A stretch of DNA of 64,000 nt from CAIWTU01 sp963815135 (GTDB taxonomy: Bacteria; Desulfobacterota; Desulfuromonadia; Geobacterales; Geobacteraceae). Location: assembly GCA_963815135.1 (NCBI GenBank), contig CAWFFO010000007.1, forward strand, positions 124,001 through 188,000. Direction: 5' to 3'. Each line of letters opens with the position of its first letter. Position 1 is the first letter of the stretch. Shown piece after piece: positions 15,664 to 24,929 of this stretch. The notes under the pieces were generated by a model. That model saw only the letters and a program-made list of their open reading frames with translations, was not told where the DNA came from and did not search any database. A program made the position numbers and the translations under genes.

Positions 15664-17180
15664 GCGACAGCCTGTTGCGAATCGTTTATAACGGAGATTC
15701 CCTGCCTCTTGCGGAGGTCCCGGCTCCCGGCACTGATGAATTTCTTCAGACCATTGTCGACAAGACCGGTCGCGGCTGGAGAATTTCATCTTTCTTCGGA
15801 GTTCCGAAAGAGGGGAGCGTCGACCTCTACTGCGTACTGTCCGGAGACCATGAAGGCTGCCTGGGAATAATGAGGACCAATGTCAGCAGATCTTTTCCCT
15901 CCTTAACGCCCCGGTGCCCGCAGGCCCACCTCTTCGAAAGGGAAATCGCCGAACAGTGCTCGCTTCGTCCTGAAGGGCACCCCTGGTTCAAACCGGTCCG
16001 TTTTTGCGGCCCGCTGCAAAAGGCGTTGGGCGGAGAGGAGGGTGCAGCTTCTCAAAATAAGGCGGTCGGCGTCATGGAATTTTTCAGCATGGCCGGCGAA
16101 GAAGTTCACGAGGTTGCAGTCGGCCCGGTGCATGCCGGGATCATCGAGCCGGGTCACTTCCGCTTCCAGTGCCGGGGAGAGGAGGTTTCGCACCTTGAAA
16201 TATCCCTCGGCTATCAGCACAGGGGAATCGAGGCCGGGCTGATCGGTGCACCGGATGCAAAAACAATCTGCCGGATGGAAACGATTGCCGGCGATACCAC
16301 TATCGGTCACGCCGAGGCATATTCCATGATCATGGAGTCGCTTTCCGGCTGTCGCGTCCCTGCCCGGGGAGAGGAGCTGAGGGGTGCCGCCCTGGAACTG
16401 GAGCGGCTGGCCAACCACACTGGCGACCTGGGGGCAATTGCAGGGGACGTGGGATATCTGCCCACCTCATCTTTCTGCGGGAGGATCAGGGGGGATTTCC
16501 TGAACATGATGGCGGTAATTTGCGGAAGCCGGTTCGGCAGAGGGCTGGTCCGCCCCGGAGGGGCCGGTTTCGATGTCGGGCAGGCACAGATCGACGACCT
16601 TCTCGGACGCCTGGCGGCGGCGCGCAAAGACCTGGAAAGCGCAGTCGGGCTCCTGTGGAGCGCACCATCGGTCATGGCCCGGCTGGAAAATGTCGGAACG
16701 GTGGCCAGGGAAACCGCCGTCGATCTTGGACTGGTGGGTCCGGCCGCCCGGGCGTGCAGGCTGAAGAGAGATGTGCGACGCGACCATCCCTTCGGTATCT
16801 ACCGGGTGAGTTACATTCCGGCCATGACGGCCGACAGTGGCGATGTCTATGCCCGCGCCTCGGTCCGCTGGTTCGAGGCGCTCAGGTCCCTTGAATTTCT
16901 CGACGAGCAGCTGCGTCAAATCCCGAAAGGGGCCTGTAAAAAAGATATCGGCCCCATAGCCGGAGGTAGAATCGCCGTGGCCATGACCGAAGGATGGCGG
17001 GGGGAAATTTGCCATGTGGCCATTACCGACGATTGCGGAAAATTCGCCAGGTACAAAATAACCGATCCCTCTTTTCACAACTGGATGGGGCTCGCCATGG
17101 CCCTGCGCGACGAGCAGATTTCGGATTTTCCCCTCTGCAACAAGAGTTTCAACCTTTCCTACTGCGGGTTCGATTTGTAA
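15660..17180 (+). CDS. hyfG: Ehr cluster 1: large subunit (HyfG-like), NiFe ligands missing
   Basis: 506 residues: an N-terminal NuoC-like part (about 1-135) fused to a NuoD/hydrogenase large-subunit part, as in HyfG/HycE. VGPVHAGIIEPGHFRF (155-169) and LGYQHRGIEAG are the standard entry to the large-subunit fold. NiFe enzymes bind the metals through R-x-C-G-x-C and D-P-C-x-x-C. Here the first motif reads TIAGDT (208-213) and the second DPSFHN (469-474), so none of the four cysteines is present. The protein ends CNKSFNLSYCGFDL with no cleavable C-terminal peptide. It should therefore not bind NiFe and not act as a hydrogenase, as known for Ehr complexes. The real reaction is unknown. Confidence 0.88.
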   Translation: MSDSLLRIVYNGDSLPLAEVPAPGTDEFLQTIVDKTGRGWRISSFFGVPKEGSVDLYCVLSGDHEGCLGIMRTNVSRSFPSLTPRCPQAHLFEREIAEQCSLRPEGHPWFKPVRFCGPLQKALGGEEGAASQNKAVGVMEFFSMAGEEVHEVAVGPVHAGIIEPGHFRFQCRGEEVSHLEISLGYQHRGIEAGLIGAPDAKTICRMETIAGDTTIGHAEAYSMIMESLSGCRVPARGEELRGAALELERLANHTGDLGAIAGDVGYLPTSSFCGRIRGDFLNMMAVICGSRFGRGLVRPGGAGFDVGQAQIDDLLGRLAAARKDLESAVGLLWSAPSVMARLENVGTVARETAVDLGLVGPAARACRLKRDVRRDHPFGIYRVSYIPAMTADSGDVYARASVRWFEALRSLEFLDEQLRQIPKGACKKDIGPIAGGRIAVAMTEGWRGEICHVAITDDCGKFARYKITDPSFHNWMGLAMALRDEQISDFPLCNKSFNLSYCGFDL

Positions 17181-17235
17181 AGGCTGACGCGGGGCAAAGG
17201 GCAAAATCGAAAGGAAAGTTGTTCAGGATTTTAAG

Positions 17236-17988
17236 ATGATAAAAGCTATATTGGCGCGTGTTCAACAGAAATACAGGACCATCCCCTATCCGAAGGGTTC
17301 TCCCCGGCTTCCGGATTTATTCCGCGGCTATCCGAAGCTGGACCCTGAAGCATGCGACAGCTGCGGCCTGTGCGCTGAAGCCTGTCCTACCGGGGCCATA
17401 TCATGCAAGGATGGCCTTACCCTCGACATGGGCAAGTGTCTTTTCTGTCCCGAATGCGAGAACGCCTGTCCTGCCGGCGCAATCCGGTTTCTCAAAGACC
17501 ATTGGCTGGCTGCCAGTAAACGTGAAGATCTGGTTGTAGATCCGGCAAGGGAAAGAAAGGCCGTACAAGCCCTCGGAAATGAGATGAGGCGCATTTTCGG
17601 AAGATCCCTGCGTCTGCGCCAGGTGAGCGCCGGAGGCTGCAACGCCTGCGAGGCCGATATCAATGTCCTCGGTACCGTGGTCTTCGACCTGGGGAGATTC
17701 GGTATCCAGTTCGTGGCATCGCCCAGGCATGCAGACGGAATACTCGTTACCGGTCCGGTGACGGAGAATATGAAGGCCGCGCTTCTCAAGACTTACGAAG
17801 CCGTGCCCTCGCCGAAGATCGTGATTGCCAGCGGCGCTTGCGCCATCAACGGCGGGCCCTTTATCGACAGTCCCGAAGCCTGTAACGGGGTGGACGGCAT
17901 CCTTCCCGTAGATCTCTACATTCCCGGTTGCCCCCCGCATCCGCTGACAGCTCTTGATGGAATGCTTCGGCTGCTGGGGAAATTGTGA
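17236..17988 (+). CDS. hyfI: Ehr cluster 1: ferredoxin-HyfI (NuoB-type) fusion subunit
   Basis: 250 residues. The N-terminal half is a two-[4Fe-4S] ferredoxin (C40, C43, C46, C50 and C68, C71, C74, C78), the job HyfH/NuoI does in other complexes. The C-terminal half is NuoB/HyfI-like with ligands C135 and C138 (GGCNAC), C202 (SGAC) and C232 (PGCPP) for the proximal [4Fe-4S] cluster. The electron path to the large subunit is thus complete although the NiFe site is absent. It lies 55 bases after hyfG; that gap holds a short GGGCAAAGGGCAAA tract. The ATG at 17236 follows CAGGATTTTAAG, a modest ribosome site. Confidence 0.87.
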   Translation: MIKAILARVQQKYRTIPYPKGSPRLPDLFRGYPKLDPEACDSCGLCAEACPTGAISCKDGLTLDMGKCLFCPECENACPAGAIRFLKDHWLAASKREDLVVDPARERKAVQALGNEMRRIFGRSLRLRQVSAGGCNACEADINVLGTVVFDLGRFGIQFVASPRHADGILVTGPVTENMKAALLKTYEAVPSPKIVIASGACAINGGPFIDSPEACNGVDGILPVDLYIPGCPPHPLTALDGMLRLLGKL

Positions 17989-18004
17989 GAAAAGAAATTA
18001 ATCC

Positions 18005-18030
18005 TTGTATTAGGAAATTGTTTGTATTAG
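18005..18030. repeat. Direct repeat TTGTATTAG upstream of Ehr cluster 2
   Basis: TTGTATTAG occurs at 18005-18013 and 18022-18030, a 17-base period. It lies in the gap of about 115 bases between the two Ehr clusters, 75-100 bases before the start of the second. It could be a regulator site or part of a promoter; I cannot assign a protein to it. Confidence 0.4.
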
Positions 18031-18104
18031 AGTGTGGCCGTTTTGCCTTAAGTTCAATTCAGGCATGGGGAACATAATATGTGGTCTGTGGGTGGAAAAC
18101 TCTA

Positions 18105-20147
18105 ATGGACTCTTTTGATATCGCCATGATATCCGTGTTTCTCATGTTGTCCCCACTGATAATCTCTCCCTGTTGCTCAAAATTCCGGAATCTCAACATA
18201 AATATCTCCTTTACAATCACTGCTGCTGCTTCACTGGCGGCGGTAATAGCCGGGGTCCTCGCCGTTCACATCAATAAAGTTACCTCCGCAATTGTCGGGA
18301 TGGGTCTGCCGGACCTGCCATTTCATCTCAGGCTCGACCCGCTGGCAGGCTTCTTCCTTTGCGTTATCGGTCTTCTCGCCTTTTTCGTCTCCATCTATTC
18401 CATCGGTTACGTGAAGGGGTTTTCGGCCAACCGGTCGGTGGTCAGGTTCGTAATTTTTTACTGTCTCTTCATCACCGGGATGTTTCTGGTCGTCCTTGCC
18501 GACGACGCTTTTTTCTTCCTGGTCGCCTGGGAACTGATGGCAGCCTCTTCATATTTCCTGGTCATGTACGAGGATGAAAAAAAGGAAAACAGGCGGGCGG
18601 CGTATCTTTACCTGGTTGTCGCCCACGTGGGGGCGATCGCCATATTGCTCTCCTTCGGGGTGATGGCAGGTCTTGCCAACGGCTTCGGGAGCTTCCAGGG
18701 ATATACCTTCGATGCCATGCGCGCCACCCACTATCCGGTCGGCTGGGCGACGACGGCCTTTCTCCTCGCCTTTTTCGGCTTTGCCGCCAAGGCGGGCGTG
18801 ATTCCGCTCCATGTCTGGCTGCCCGAGGCTCATCCGGTCGCCCCATCCAATGTCTCCGCCCTCATGAGCGGGGTCATGCTGAAAACCTCCATTTATGGCA
18901 TCATTCGCATAACATTCGACTTTCTGAAGGTTTACCCCTGGTGGTGGGGAGGCATAGTGCTTGTCCTCGGCCTGGTTTCAGCTGTCATGGGTGTTCTTTA
19001 TGCGCTAATGCAGCATGATCTGAAAAGGCTCCTCGCATATCACTCTGTTGAAAATATCGGCATCATTCTGATCGGACTTGGCCTGTCCATGATATTCACC
19101 ACCTACCATTTTCCGGTTCTCGCCGCTCTTGCGCTGGTCGCAGCTCTTTACCATACCCTCAACCACGCCATGTTCAAGGGGCTTTTGTTCATGGGGGCGG
19201 GGTCCGTCCTTCACGGGACCGGCGAGAGGAATATGGAGGAGATGGGCGGTCTGATCCACAAAATGCCGTGGACCGCGGTGTTCTTCCTGGTCGGTTGCAT
19301 CTCCATTGCCGGGCTGCCGCCGTTCAACGGTTTCGTTTCCGAATGGCTCACCTTCCAGGCCTTTCTCCTGACTCCGGCGCTGCACAGGCCGATACTCGGT
19401 CTCCTTATCCCCATCGGAGCCGCGCTGCTTGCCCTGACCGGAGCCTTGGCCGCCGCCTGTTTCGTCAAAGTGTACGGGGTAACTTTCCTCGGCCACTGGC
19501 GCGGTCATAATTCCGTCCACCGGCTCCACGAGGCCGACCGGACCATGAGGTCGGGAATGATGCTTGCCGCCGTGACCTGCTTCCTCCTCGGGATATTTCC
19601 AACTATCGTAATCAGCTGGATGGATGCCCTGACCGGACATCTTATGGGGAAATATATAGGAGCATCTGCGGGTGCGCTCGGCTGGATGTGGCTGACGCCC
19701 ATTGCCCACGAAAGGGCTTCGTACTCCGGGTTCAATGTATTGATAGGCATTTCGTCAATTATCCTTATTGCCTGGATTTTGCTTCATGCGAAAAAATCCG
19801 CCGTCCGACGAGTGCCGATCTGGGACTGCGGATTCGAAAAAATCAATGCCCGCATGCAGTACACGGCCACATCGTTCTCTCAGCCGATCCGGCGCATATT
19901 CGGTTTCCTTTTCCATATCAGGGAAGAGGTGCATACAGAGGAACCCGTAAGACACTCGGCATATCCGGAGAAGCTGCGCTACCGGCTCAGGGTACGGGAC
20001 CGCTTCCGTTACTGGCTCTATCAGCCGATTGAGGATGCCGCCTACTTTGTAGCCAGAAAGGTGGGCCGGCTACAGCAGGGAAGGATCCAGATGTACCTTA
20101 TCTATTCGTTCGTAACCATAATCGTGCTGCTGGTGTTTGTGGGATGA
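18105..20147 (+). CDS. hyfB: Ehr cluster 2: HyfB-like proton-pumping membrane subunit
   Basis: 680 residues from ATG 18105 (GGTGGA upstream); an in-frame GTG at 18081 is possible but adds no conserved sequence. It is a paralogue of the cluster 1 HyfB: GFAAKAGVIPLHVWLPEAHP, NHAMFKGLLFMGAGSVLHG and a C-terminal WDCGFEKINARMQYTATSF are all shared. About 15-16 membrane segments are expected. The frame is intact, including the point where the cluster 1 copy is broken, which supports reading that break as an artefact. Its stop overlaps the start of hyfC by four bases. Confidence 0.88.
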   Translation: MDSFDIAMISVFLMLSPLIISPCCSKFRNLNINISFTITAAASLAAVIAGVLAVHINKVTSAIVGMGLPDLPFHLRLDPLAGFFLCVIGLLAFFVSIYSIGYVKGFSANRSVVRFVIFYCLFITGMFLVVLADDAFFFLVAWELMAASSYFLVMYEDEKKENRRAAYLYLVVAHVGAIAILLSFGVMAGLANGFGSFQGYTFDAMRATHYPVGWATTAFLLAFFGFAAKAGVIPLHVWLPEAHPVAPSNVSALMSGVMLKTSIYGIIRITFDFLKVYPWWWGGIVLVLGLVSAVMGVLYALMQHDLKRLLAYHSVENIGIILIGLGLSMIFTTYHFPVLAALALVAALYHTLNHAMFKGLLFMGAGSVLHGTGERNMEEMGGLIHKMPWTAVFFLVGCISIAGLPPFNGFVSEWLTFQAFLLTPALHRPILGLLIPIGAALLALTGALAAACFVKVYGVTFLGHWRGHNSVHRLHEADRTMRSGMMLAAVTCFLLGIFPTIVISWMDALTGHLMGKYIGASAGALGWMWLTPIAHERASYSGFNVLIGISSIILIAWILLHAKKSAVRRVPIWDCGFEKINARMQYTATSFSQPIRRIFGFLFHIREEVHTEEPVRHSAYPEKLRYRLRVRDRFRYWLYQPIEDAAYFVARKVGRLQQGRIQMYLIYSFVTIIVLLVFVG

Positions 20148-21089
20148 TAGCCTATTCCTTTACCATTGAATTACTGCAGATCCTGATTCTGCTCCTTGCC
20201 GCACCGGCCTTTACCGGATGGGTGAGAACGGTAAAGTGCCGGATGCAGGGACGCACCTATGCGGGTATCTTGCCAGCCCTACCGCAATATCGCCAAGCTT
20301 TTCGCCAAGGAGGTGATCCTGGCGGAGAACGCCTCCTGGATATTCCGCGCCACTCCGTATATCGTTTTCGGAGTTACCGTAATGATCGGCGGGATCATCC
20401 CGTTCATATCCATTGACCTTCCGTTTGCTGCAACTGCCGATGTAATCGCGCTGGTCATGCTCTTTGCCATCATCAGGTTCTTTACCGCCCTGGCCGGTAT
20501 GGATATCGGCACGGCTTTCGGCGGTATGGGGTCCAGCCGGGAAATGACCATCTCCTCTCTGGCGGAACCGGCCATGCTCATGGCTGTTTTTACCGTATCC
20601 CTGGCGGCCAATTCAACCTCCCTCACCCAGATGGTAAAGGTGATGGGACATGGGCCAGTTCGTCCTCAGACCGTCACTGGCTTTCGCGCTTCTCGCCTTC
20701 ATAATGGTTCACCTTACCGAAACCGGGCGGGTGCCGGTGGACAATCCGGCAACCCACCTGGAGCTGACCATGATCCACGAGGCGATGATCCTCGAATACT
20801 CCGGCCGCCACCTCGCCCTTATCGAATGGGCGGGGATGATGAAGCTCTTCATATTTTCCACGCTGGGTATTGCAGTTTTCTGCCCGTGGGGAATCGCATT
20901 ATCGGGCAATCTGGTTGCATTGCTTGTCGCAGTGGTGCTGCTCGCGGTAAAACTGGCCGTATTGGGGGTACCCTGGTTATGATCGAAACGGGCCTTGCCA
21001 AAATGAGGCTTTTCCGGCTGCCCGAGTTCCTGGGAAGCGCCTTTCTGCTGGCGACACTGGGGATGTTATCCTTCTTTATTCTGGAGTGA
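20144..21089 (+). CDS. hyfC: Ehr cluster 2: HyfC-like (NuoH-type) membrane subunit, frame broken three times
   Basis: The expected product of about 314 residues can be read only by changing frame near 20274 (TTGCCAGCCC, probably one extra C), near 20645 (GGGACATGGGCC) and near 20967 (GGGGG before TACC, probably one G missing). Corrected segments are ILQPYRNIAKLFAKE, the GMGSSREMTISSLAEPAM loop, TGRVPVDNPATHLELTMIH and the C-terminus IETGLAKMRLFRLPEFL, all matching the cluster 1 HyfC. Three single-base changes at or next to short runs, with every conserved block retained, fit sequencing error better than decay. Confidence 0.75.
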
Positions 21090-21092
21090 GAC

Positions 21093-21758
21093 ATGACTGA
21101 GTCCTTTGCCGCCCAGATCAACAGTGCCATGGCGGCCCTTATCCTCCTTACCGCATTTGGCCTGCTGGTCCAGCGCAGGATCCTCGGCCTGCTCCACCTG
21201 TTCGCCTGGCAGGGGCTGTTTCTCTGCATCAGCACGGCGATAGTTGGCTATATTACCGGGATGCATCATCTGTTCATCTCCTCGGCATTGACGCTGGTCC
21301 TCAAGGTTTTCCTGCTTCCCTATATCCTTTACGCGCTGATCCGCAAACTGAAAATCAGGAAAGAGATCGAGTCCCTGGTGAATATCCCCAGGACGATGCT
21401 GATCGGCATAGCGCTGGTGATTTTCTCCTATCATCTCACGGCGCCGATTACCCATCTGTCGAGGATCGTGACCCGTTCGACCCTTGCCGTGGCTCTGGCC
21501 ACCGTCATGCTCGGCCTGCTGATGATGGTGACCAGGCGGCATGCCGTTACCCAGATCATCGGCTTTCTGGCCATGGAAAACGGGCTGTTCTTTGCCGCTA
21601 CCAGCGCCACCTACGGCATGCCCATGGTGGTTGAGCTGGGGGTTGCCCTGGACCTGCTGATCGCCGCCTTCATCTTCGGCATTTTCTTTTTCCACATCAG
21701 CACCACCTTCGACAGCCTCGACGTGGAGCGGATGGCCAGACTCAAGGAAGGGGACTGA
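21093..21758 (+). CDS. hyfE: Ehr cluster 2: HyfE-like (NuoK-related) membrane subunit
   Basis: 221 residues, intact frame, three bases after hyfC. Same design as the cluster 1 HyfE: about six helices, TRRHAVTQIIGFLAMENG with the buried Glu, and VVELGVALDLLIAAF followed by a hydrophilic tail FDSLDVERMARLKEGD. It would form part of the proton path next to HyfF. Sequence divergence from the cluster 1 copy is substantial, so the two clusters are not a recent duplication. Confidence 0.85.
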   Translation: MTESFAAQINSAMAALILLTAFGLLVQRRILGLLHLFAWQGLFLCISTAIVGYITGMHHLFISSALTLVLKVFLLPYILYALIRKLKIRKEIESLVNIPRTMLIGIALVIFSYHLTAPITHLSRIVTRSTLAVALATVMLGLLMMVTRRHAVTQIIGFLAMENGLFFAATSATYGMPMVVELGVALDLLIAAFIFGIFFFHISTTFDSLDVERMARLKEGD

Positions 21759-21759
21759 C

Positions 21760-23209
21760 ATGATTATTCTCATTCTCCTGGGCATGTCGCTCTTTTTCGC
21801 GGTTGTTCTCGCCTTCATCGGTGACTGGAAATTCGCACCCGAGATCAACATCGCCGGTTCCGCCGCTACTTTCGCGGCCGGTGTAGCGCTTGCCCTCCAG
21901 GTGTATCTGCATGGGCCGATGACGGCCGGGGGCAAGTTCTTCTTCGTCGATGCATTCAATGTCTACCTGGCTGTGCTCACCTCCTTCGTTTCCATGACCA
22001 CCGCCATCTTCAGCCGCAGGTACATGCGGGTGGAACGGGAACACGGCCGGGTAGGGCCATGGAAGATGCGCTTCTACCATGCCATGTACCAGCTGTTCAT
22101 CTTCGCCATGCTGCTGGCCCTTCTGACCAACAATTTCGGCGTGCTCTGGATATCCATGGAGCTGGCGACCCTCTCGACCGTGCTCCTGGTCTCTCTCTAC
22201 CGGACACCGACCGCCATCGAGGCAGCCTGGAAGTACTTCATCCTCTGCGGCGTCGGCATCGCCCAGGCGCTCTTCGGCACGGTGCTCCTCTATTTTGCGG
22301 CGGAACGGGTGCTCGGCGTCGGCGGCGAGGCGCTCCTCTGGACGAACCTTTCCCAGGTGAGCAGCCAGCTGGAGCCCACCGTGCTGCGGCTGGCATTCGT
22401 CTTTCTGATGGTCGGCTACGGCACCAAGGTCGGCCTGGTTCCGCTGCACAACTGGCTGCCTGACGCCCACAGCGAAGGCCCCACGCCGATCTCCGCGGTC
22501 CTCTCCGGGCCTGCTCCTGAACGTGGCCCTTTATGCTCTGGTCCGCTGCAAGGTCCTGGTGGACGGCTCCACCGGCACCCACATGGCCGGCAACATGCTG
22601 ATCGGCTTCGGCCTGCTGTCGATTCTGGTGGCAGCCTTTTCCCTGCTGAGGCAGAAGGACATAAAACGGATGTTCTCCTATTCGTCCATCGAAAACATGG
22701 GAATCGCCACCTTCGCCTTCGGCATCGGCGGCCCCATCGCAACTTTTGGAGCGCTCCTGCACATGCTGGTGCACAGCCTGACCAAATCCGCCATCTTCTT
22801 TACCGTCGGCCATGCATCCCAGATGCACGGCACCCAGGAGATGGACAAGATCCGCGGGCTCATCAAGGGGAACCCGGTGGTCGGCTGGGCATTCATCTTC
22901 GGTGCCATGGCCCTGGTCGGGATGCCCGCCGTTCGGCCTGTTTGCCAGCGAATTCCTGATCCTGACCGCTACCATGAAGGAGGCGCCTCTTCTTACTCCG
23001 CTTCTCCTGCTCGGGCTGGGAGTCGCTTTTGCCGCTATTTTCCGGAAGGTGCAGCCGATGGTGACCGGGATTGTGCCGACATGGCAGACGCCGCTCAAGG
23101 CGGCTCATGTGCCGGTAATCCTGCATATGGCATGGTGCTGATCCTCGGTCTTTATCTGCCGCCTTTCCTCTCCGACTGGTTTCATGCCGCAGTGGGGTTA
23201 CTGAAATGA
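21760..23209 (+). CDS. hyfF: Ehr cluster 2: HyfF-like antiporter subunit, frame broken three times
   Basis: About 482 residues when corrected. The first frame runs from ATG 21760 to about 22508, where TCCGGGCCTG should read TCCGGCCTG. The second runs to about 22928, where ATGCCCGCCG should read ATGCCGCCG. A third change near 23130 restores the C-terminus GLYLPPFLSDWF ending at 23209. Conserved blocks are VGYGTKVGLVPLHNWLPDAH and RQKDIKRMFSYSSIENMGI. The two clearest breaks are one extra base in a G or C run. The gene overlaps hyfG by four bases. Function as for the cluster 1 HyfF. Confidence 0.78.
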
Positions 23210-24780
23210 GTGCACTGCGCGAGAGATTGATCGAGCAATTTGGACCGGACGCAACTCCGGCCGAAGGCCTCCAGCCCGGTGAAATTACACTATTTCAGGT
23301 GCCGAGAGAACAGTTCAGCGAAGCGGCGCGCACCATGAACTATGCCGAGGCCCGTCTGGTTGCGGAATGGGCTGCCGACGAGAGCACCCTTGGCAGGGGA
23401 TTCGGCATCTATGCCTGCTTCAACAAGGGAACGGAATTCCTGGTGATTAAATGCAACGCCCCGGCAGAAGACCCGACATTTCCGACCATCAAGAAGAAAA
23501 TTCGTTGCAGCCTGGCGATTCGAACGGCAGATGTACAGCCTTATGGGGGTGGTTCCGGATGGGAACCCCGATCTGCGGCCATGGATCAAATTCGAAGATT
23601 GGCCCGAGAACGCCTGGCCGTTGCGCAAGGGCTTCGACCCTTGGACCAGGATGCCCCGTGTCTCCGGTGAATACCGCTGGATCAGAGCCGAAGGGGAGGG
23701 GGTTTACGAGATTCCGGTGGGACCGGTCCATGCCGGTATCATCGAACCCGGACACTTCCGGTTCCAGGCCATGGGTGAAGATGATCCTGAACCTTGAAGC
23801 ACGACTCGGCTATGTGCACAAGGGGATAGAAAAACGCTTCGAATCACTTTCCTGGGAGGACGGGGCGAGGCTGGCCGGGAGGGTTTCCGGCGATTCGACC
23901 GTTGCCCATGCCGTTGCCTACTGCCGGACAATCGAGGCCATGGCGGGGTGCAACTCCGCCCGACAGAGGTCTCTGGCTGCGGGCCATCATGCTGGAGCGG
24001 GAAAGGATCGCAAACCACCTGGGCGATATCGGAGCCATTTGCAACGATGTTGCCTTTGCTTTTCTTTTTTTCCAGTGTACGACCCTTAAGGAGAAATTCG
24101 TTCGCACCAGCAATCGGTTGTTCGGTCACCGGTTCATGATGGACCGGGTCGTACCCGGCGGGGTGACGATCGATCTCGATGACGGGGGTATCGACCTTAT
24201 GCTGGGGGAACTGGAAACTTTTGCCAGGGAATTTGAACGGCTGGTCGTCATCTATGATAACAACCCTTCTCTGGAGGACAGGGTCAGGGAGACGGGAATC
24301 CTCTCCCGGGAACAGGCCGTTGATCTGGGAATGGTGGGCATTGTGGCCCGTGCCAGCGGTCTGGAACTGGACAGCCGCATTCAGAGTCCGTTTCCGCCCT
24401 ATGACCGCTTTATTCCGCGAATACCCGTCTTCAAGGCCGGTGATGTGAATGCCAGGGTCTGGGTGCGCATCGATGAAGTGCGGGAATCGGTCCGGTTGCT
24501 GCGGGAAATGCTTACATACCTGCCCGCAGGCGATGTCAGAACCCCTTTCACTCCGCCGGGGCCTGACCTGTGCGGTATGTCCTTTGTGGAGGGATGGCGG
24601 GGGGAGATCGTTTACTGGGTGCAGTCGGGAGCGAGTGGGGAGATAAACCGCTGCATGGTCAGGGACCCTTCGAGCCTCAACTGGCTCGGGCTTGAACAGG
24701 CCATCCACGGCAATATCGTGCCGGATTTCCCGGTCTGCAACAAAAGTTTCAACCAGTCCTATTCGGGGAACGATTTATAA
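23206..24780 (+). CDS. hyfG: Ehr cluster 2: large subunit (HyfG-like), NiFe ligands missing, frame broken three times
   Basis: About 524 residues when read across three frames, with breaks near 23505, 23785 and 23960. The NuoC-like part comes first, then IPVGPVHAGIIEPGHFRF and LGYVHKGIEKRFE. At the NiFe positions it reads RVSGDS (for R-x-C-G-x-C) and DPSSLN (for D-P-C-x-x-C), so it also lacks all four metal ligands. The C-terminus CNKSFNQSYSGNDL is nearly identical to that of the cluster 1 protein. The substituted positions lie away from the breaks, so they are not artefacts. A catalytic hydrogenase role is excluded by established NiFe chemistry; the actual role is unknown. Confidence 0.8.
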
Positions 24781-24796
24781 TATTAAACATATTCTC

Positions 24797-24861
24797 ACGC
24801 CAAGTCGCAAAGAAAGTCTTATAAGCAAAAAAATTTTTCGTTTGTTTTATCAACTTGGCGT
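24797..24861. repeat. Imperfect palindromic intergenic repeat (CGCCAAGT type)
   Basis: ACGCCAAGT (24797-24805) and its exact reverse complement ACTTGGCGT (24853-24861) bound a 65-base element with an A/T-rich centre; the left arm continues CGCAAAGAAAG. It recalls the ACGCCAAGTCGCAAAG palindromes scattered through Geobacter-type genomes (from memory, not checked). It lies between hyfG and hyfI of cluster 2 and breaks the otherwise tight gene packing. Confidence 0.5.
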
Positions 24862-24929
24862 ATTGTCGAGAATAAATCTCTTCAGGTATTGTTAATGTCA
24901 TCTAAATTCAGATTTAAATCGAGATTGTC

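Noticed and set aside
20144..23960. Programmed ribosomal frameshifting in the broken genes
   Set aside because: The breaks occur at differing sequences, in both directions and several per gene, with no recurring slippery motif or downstream structure.
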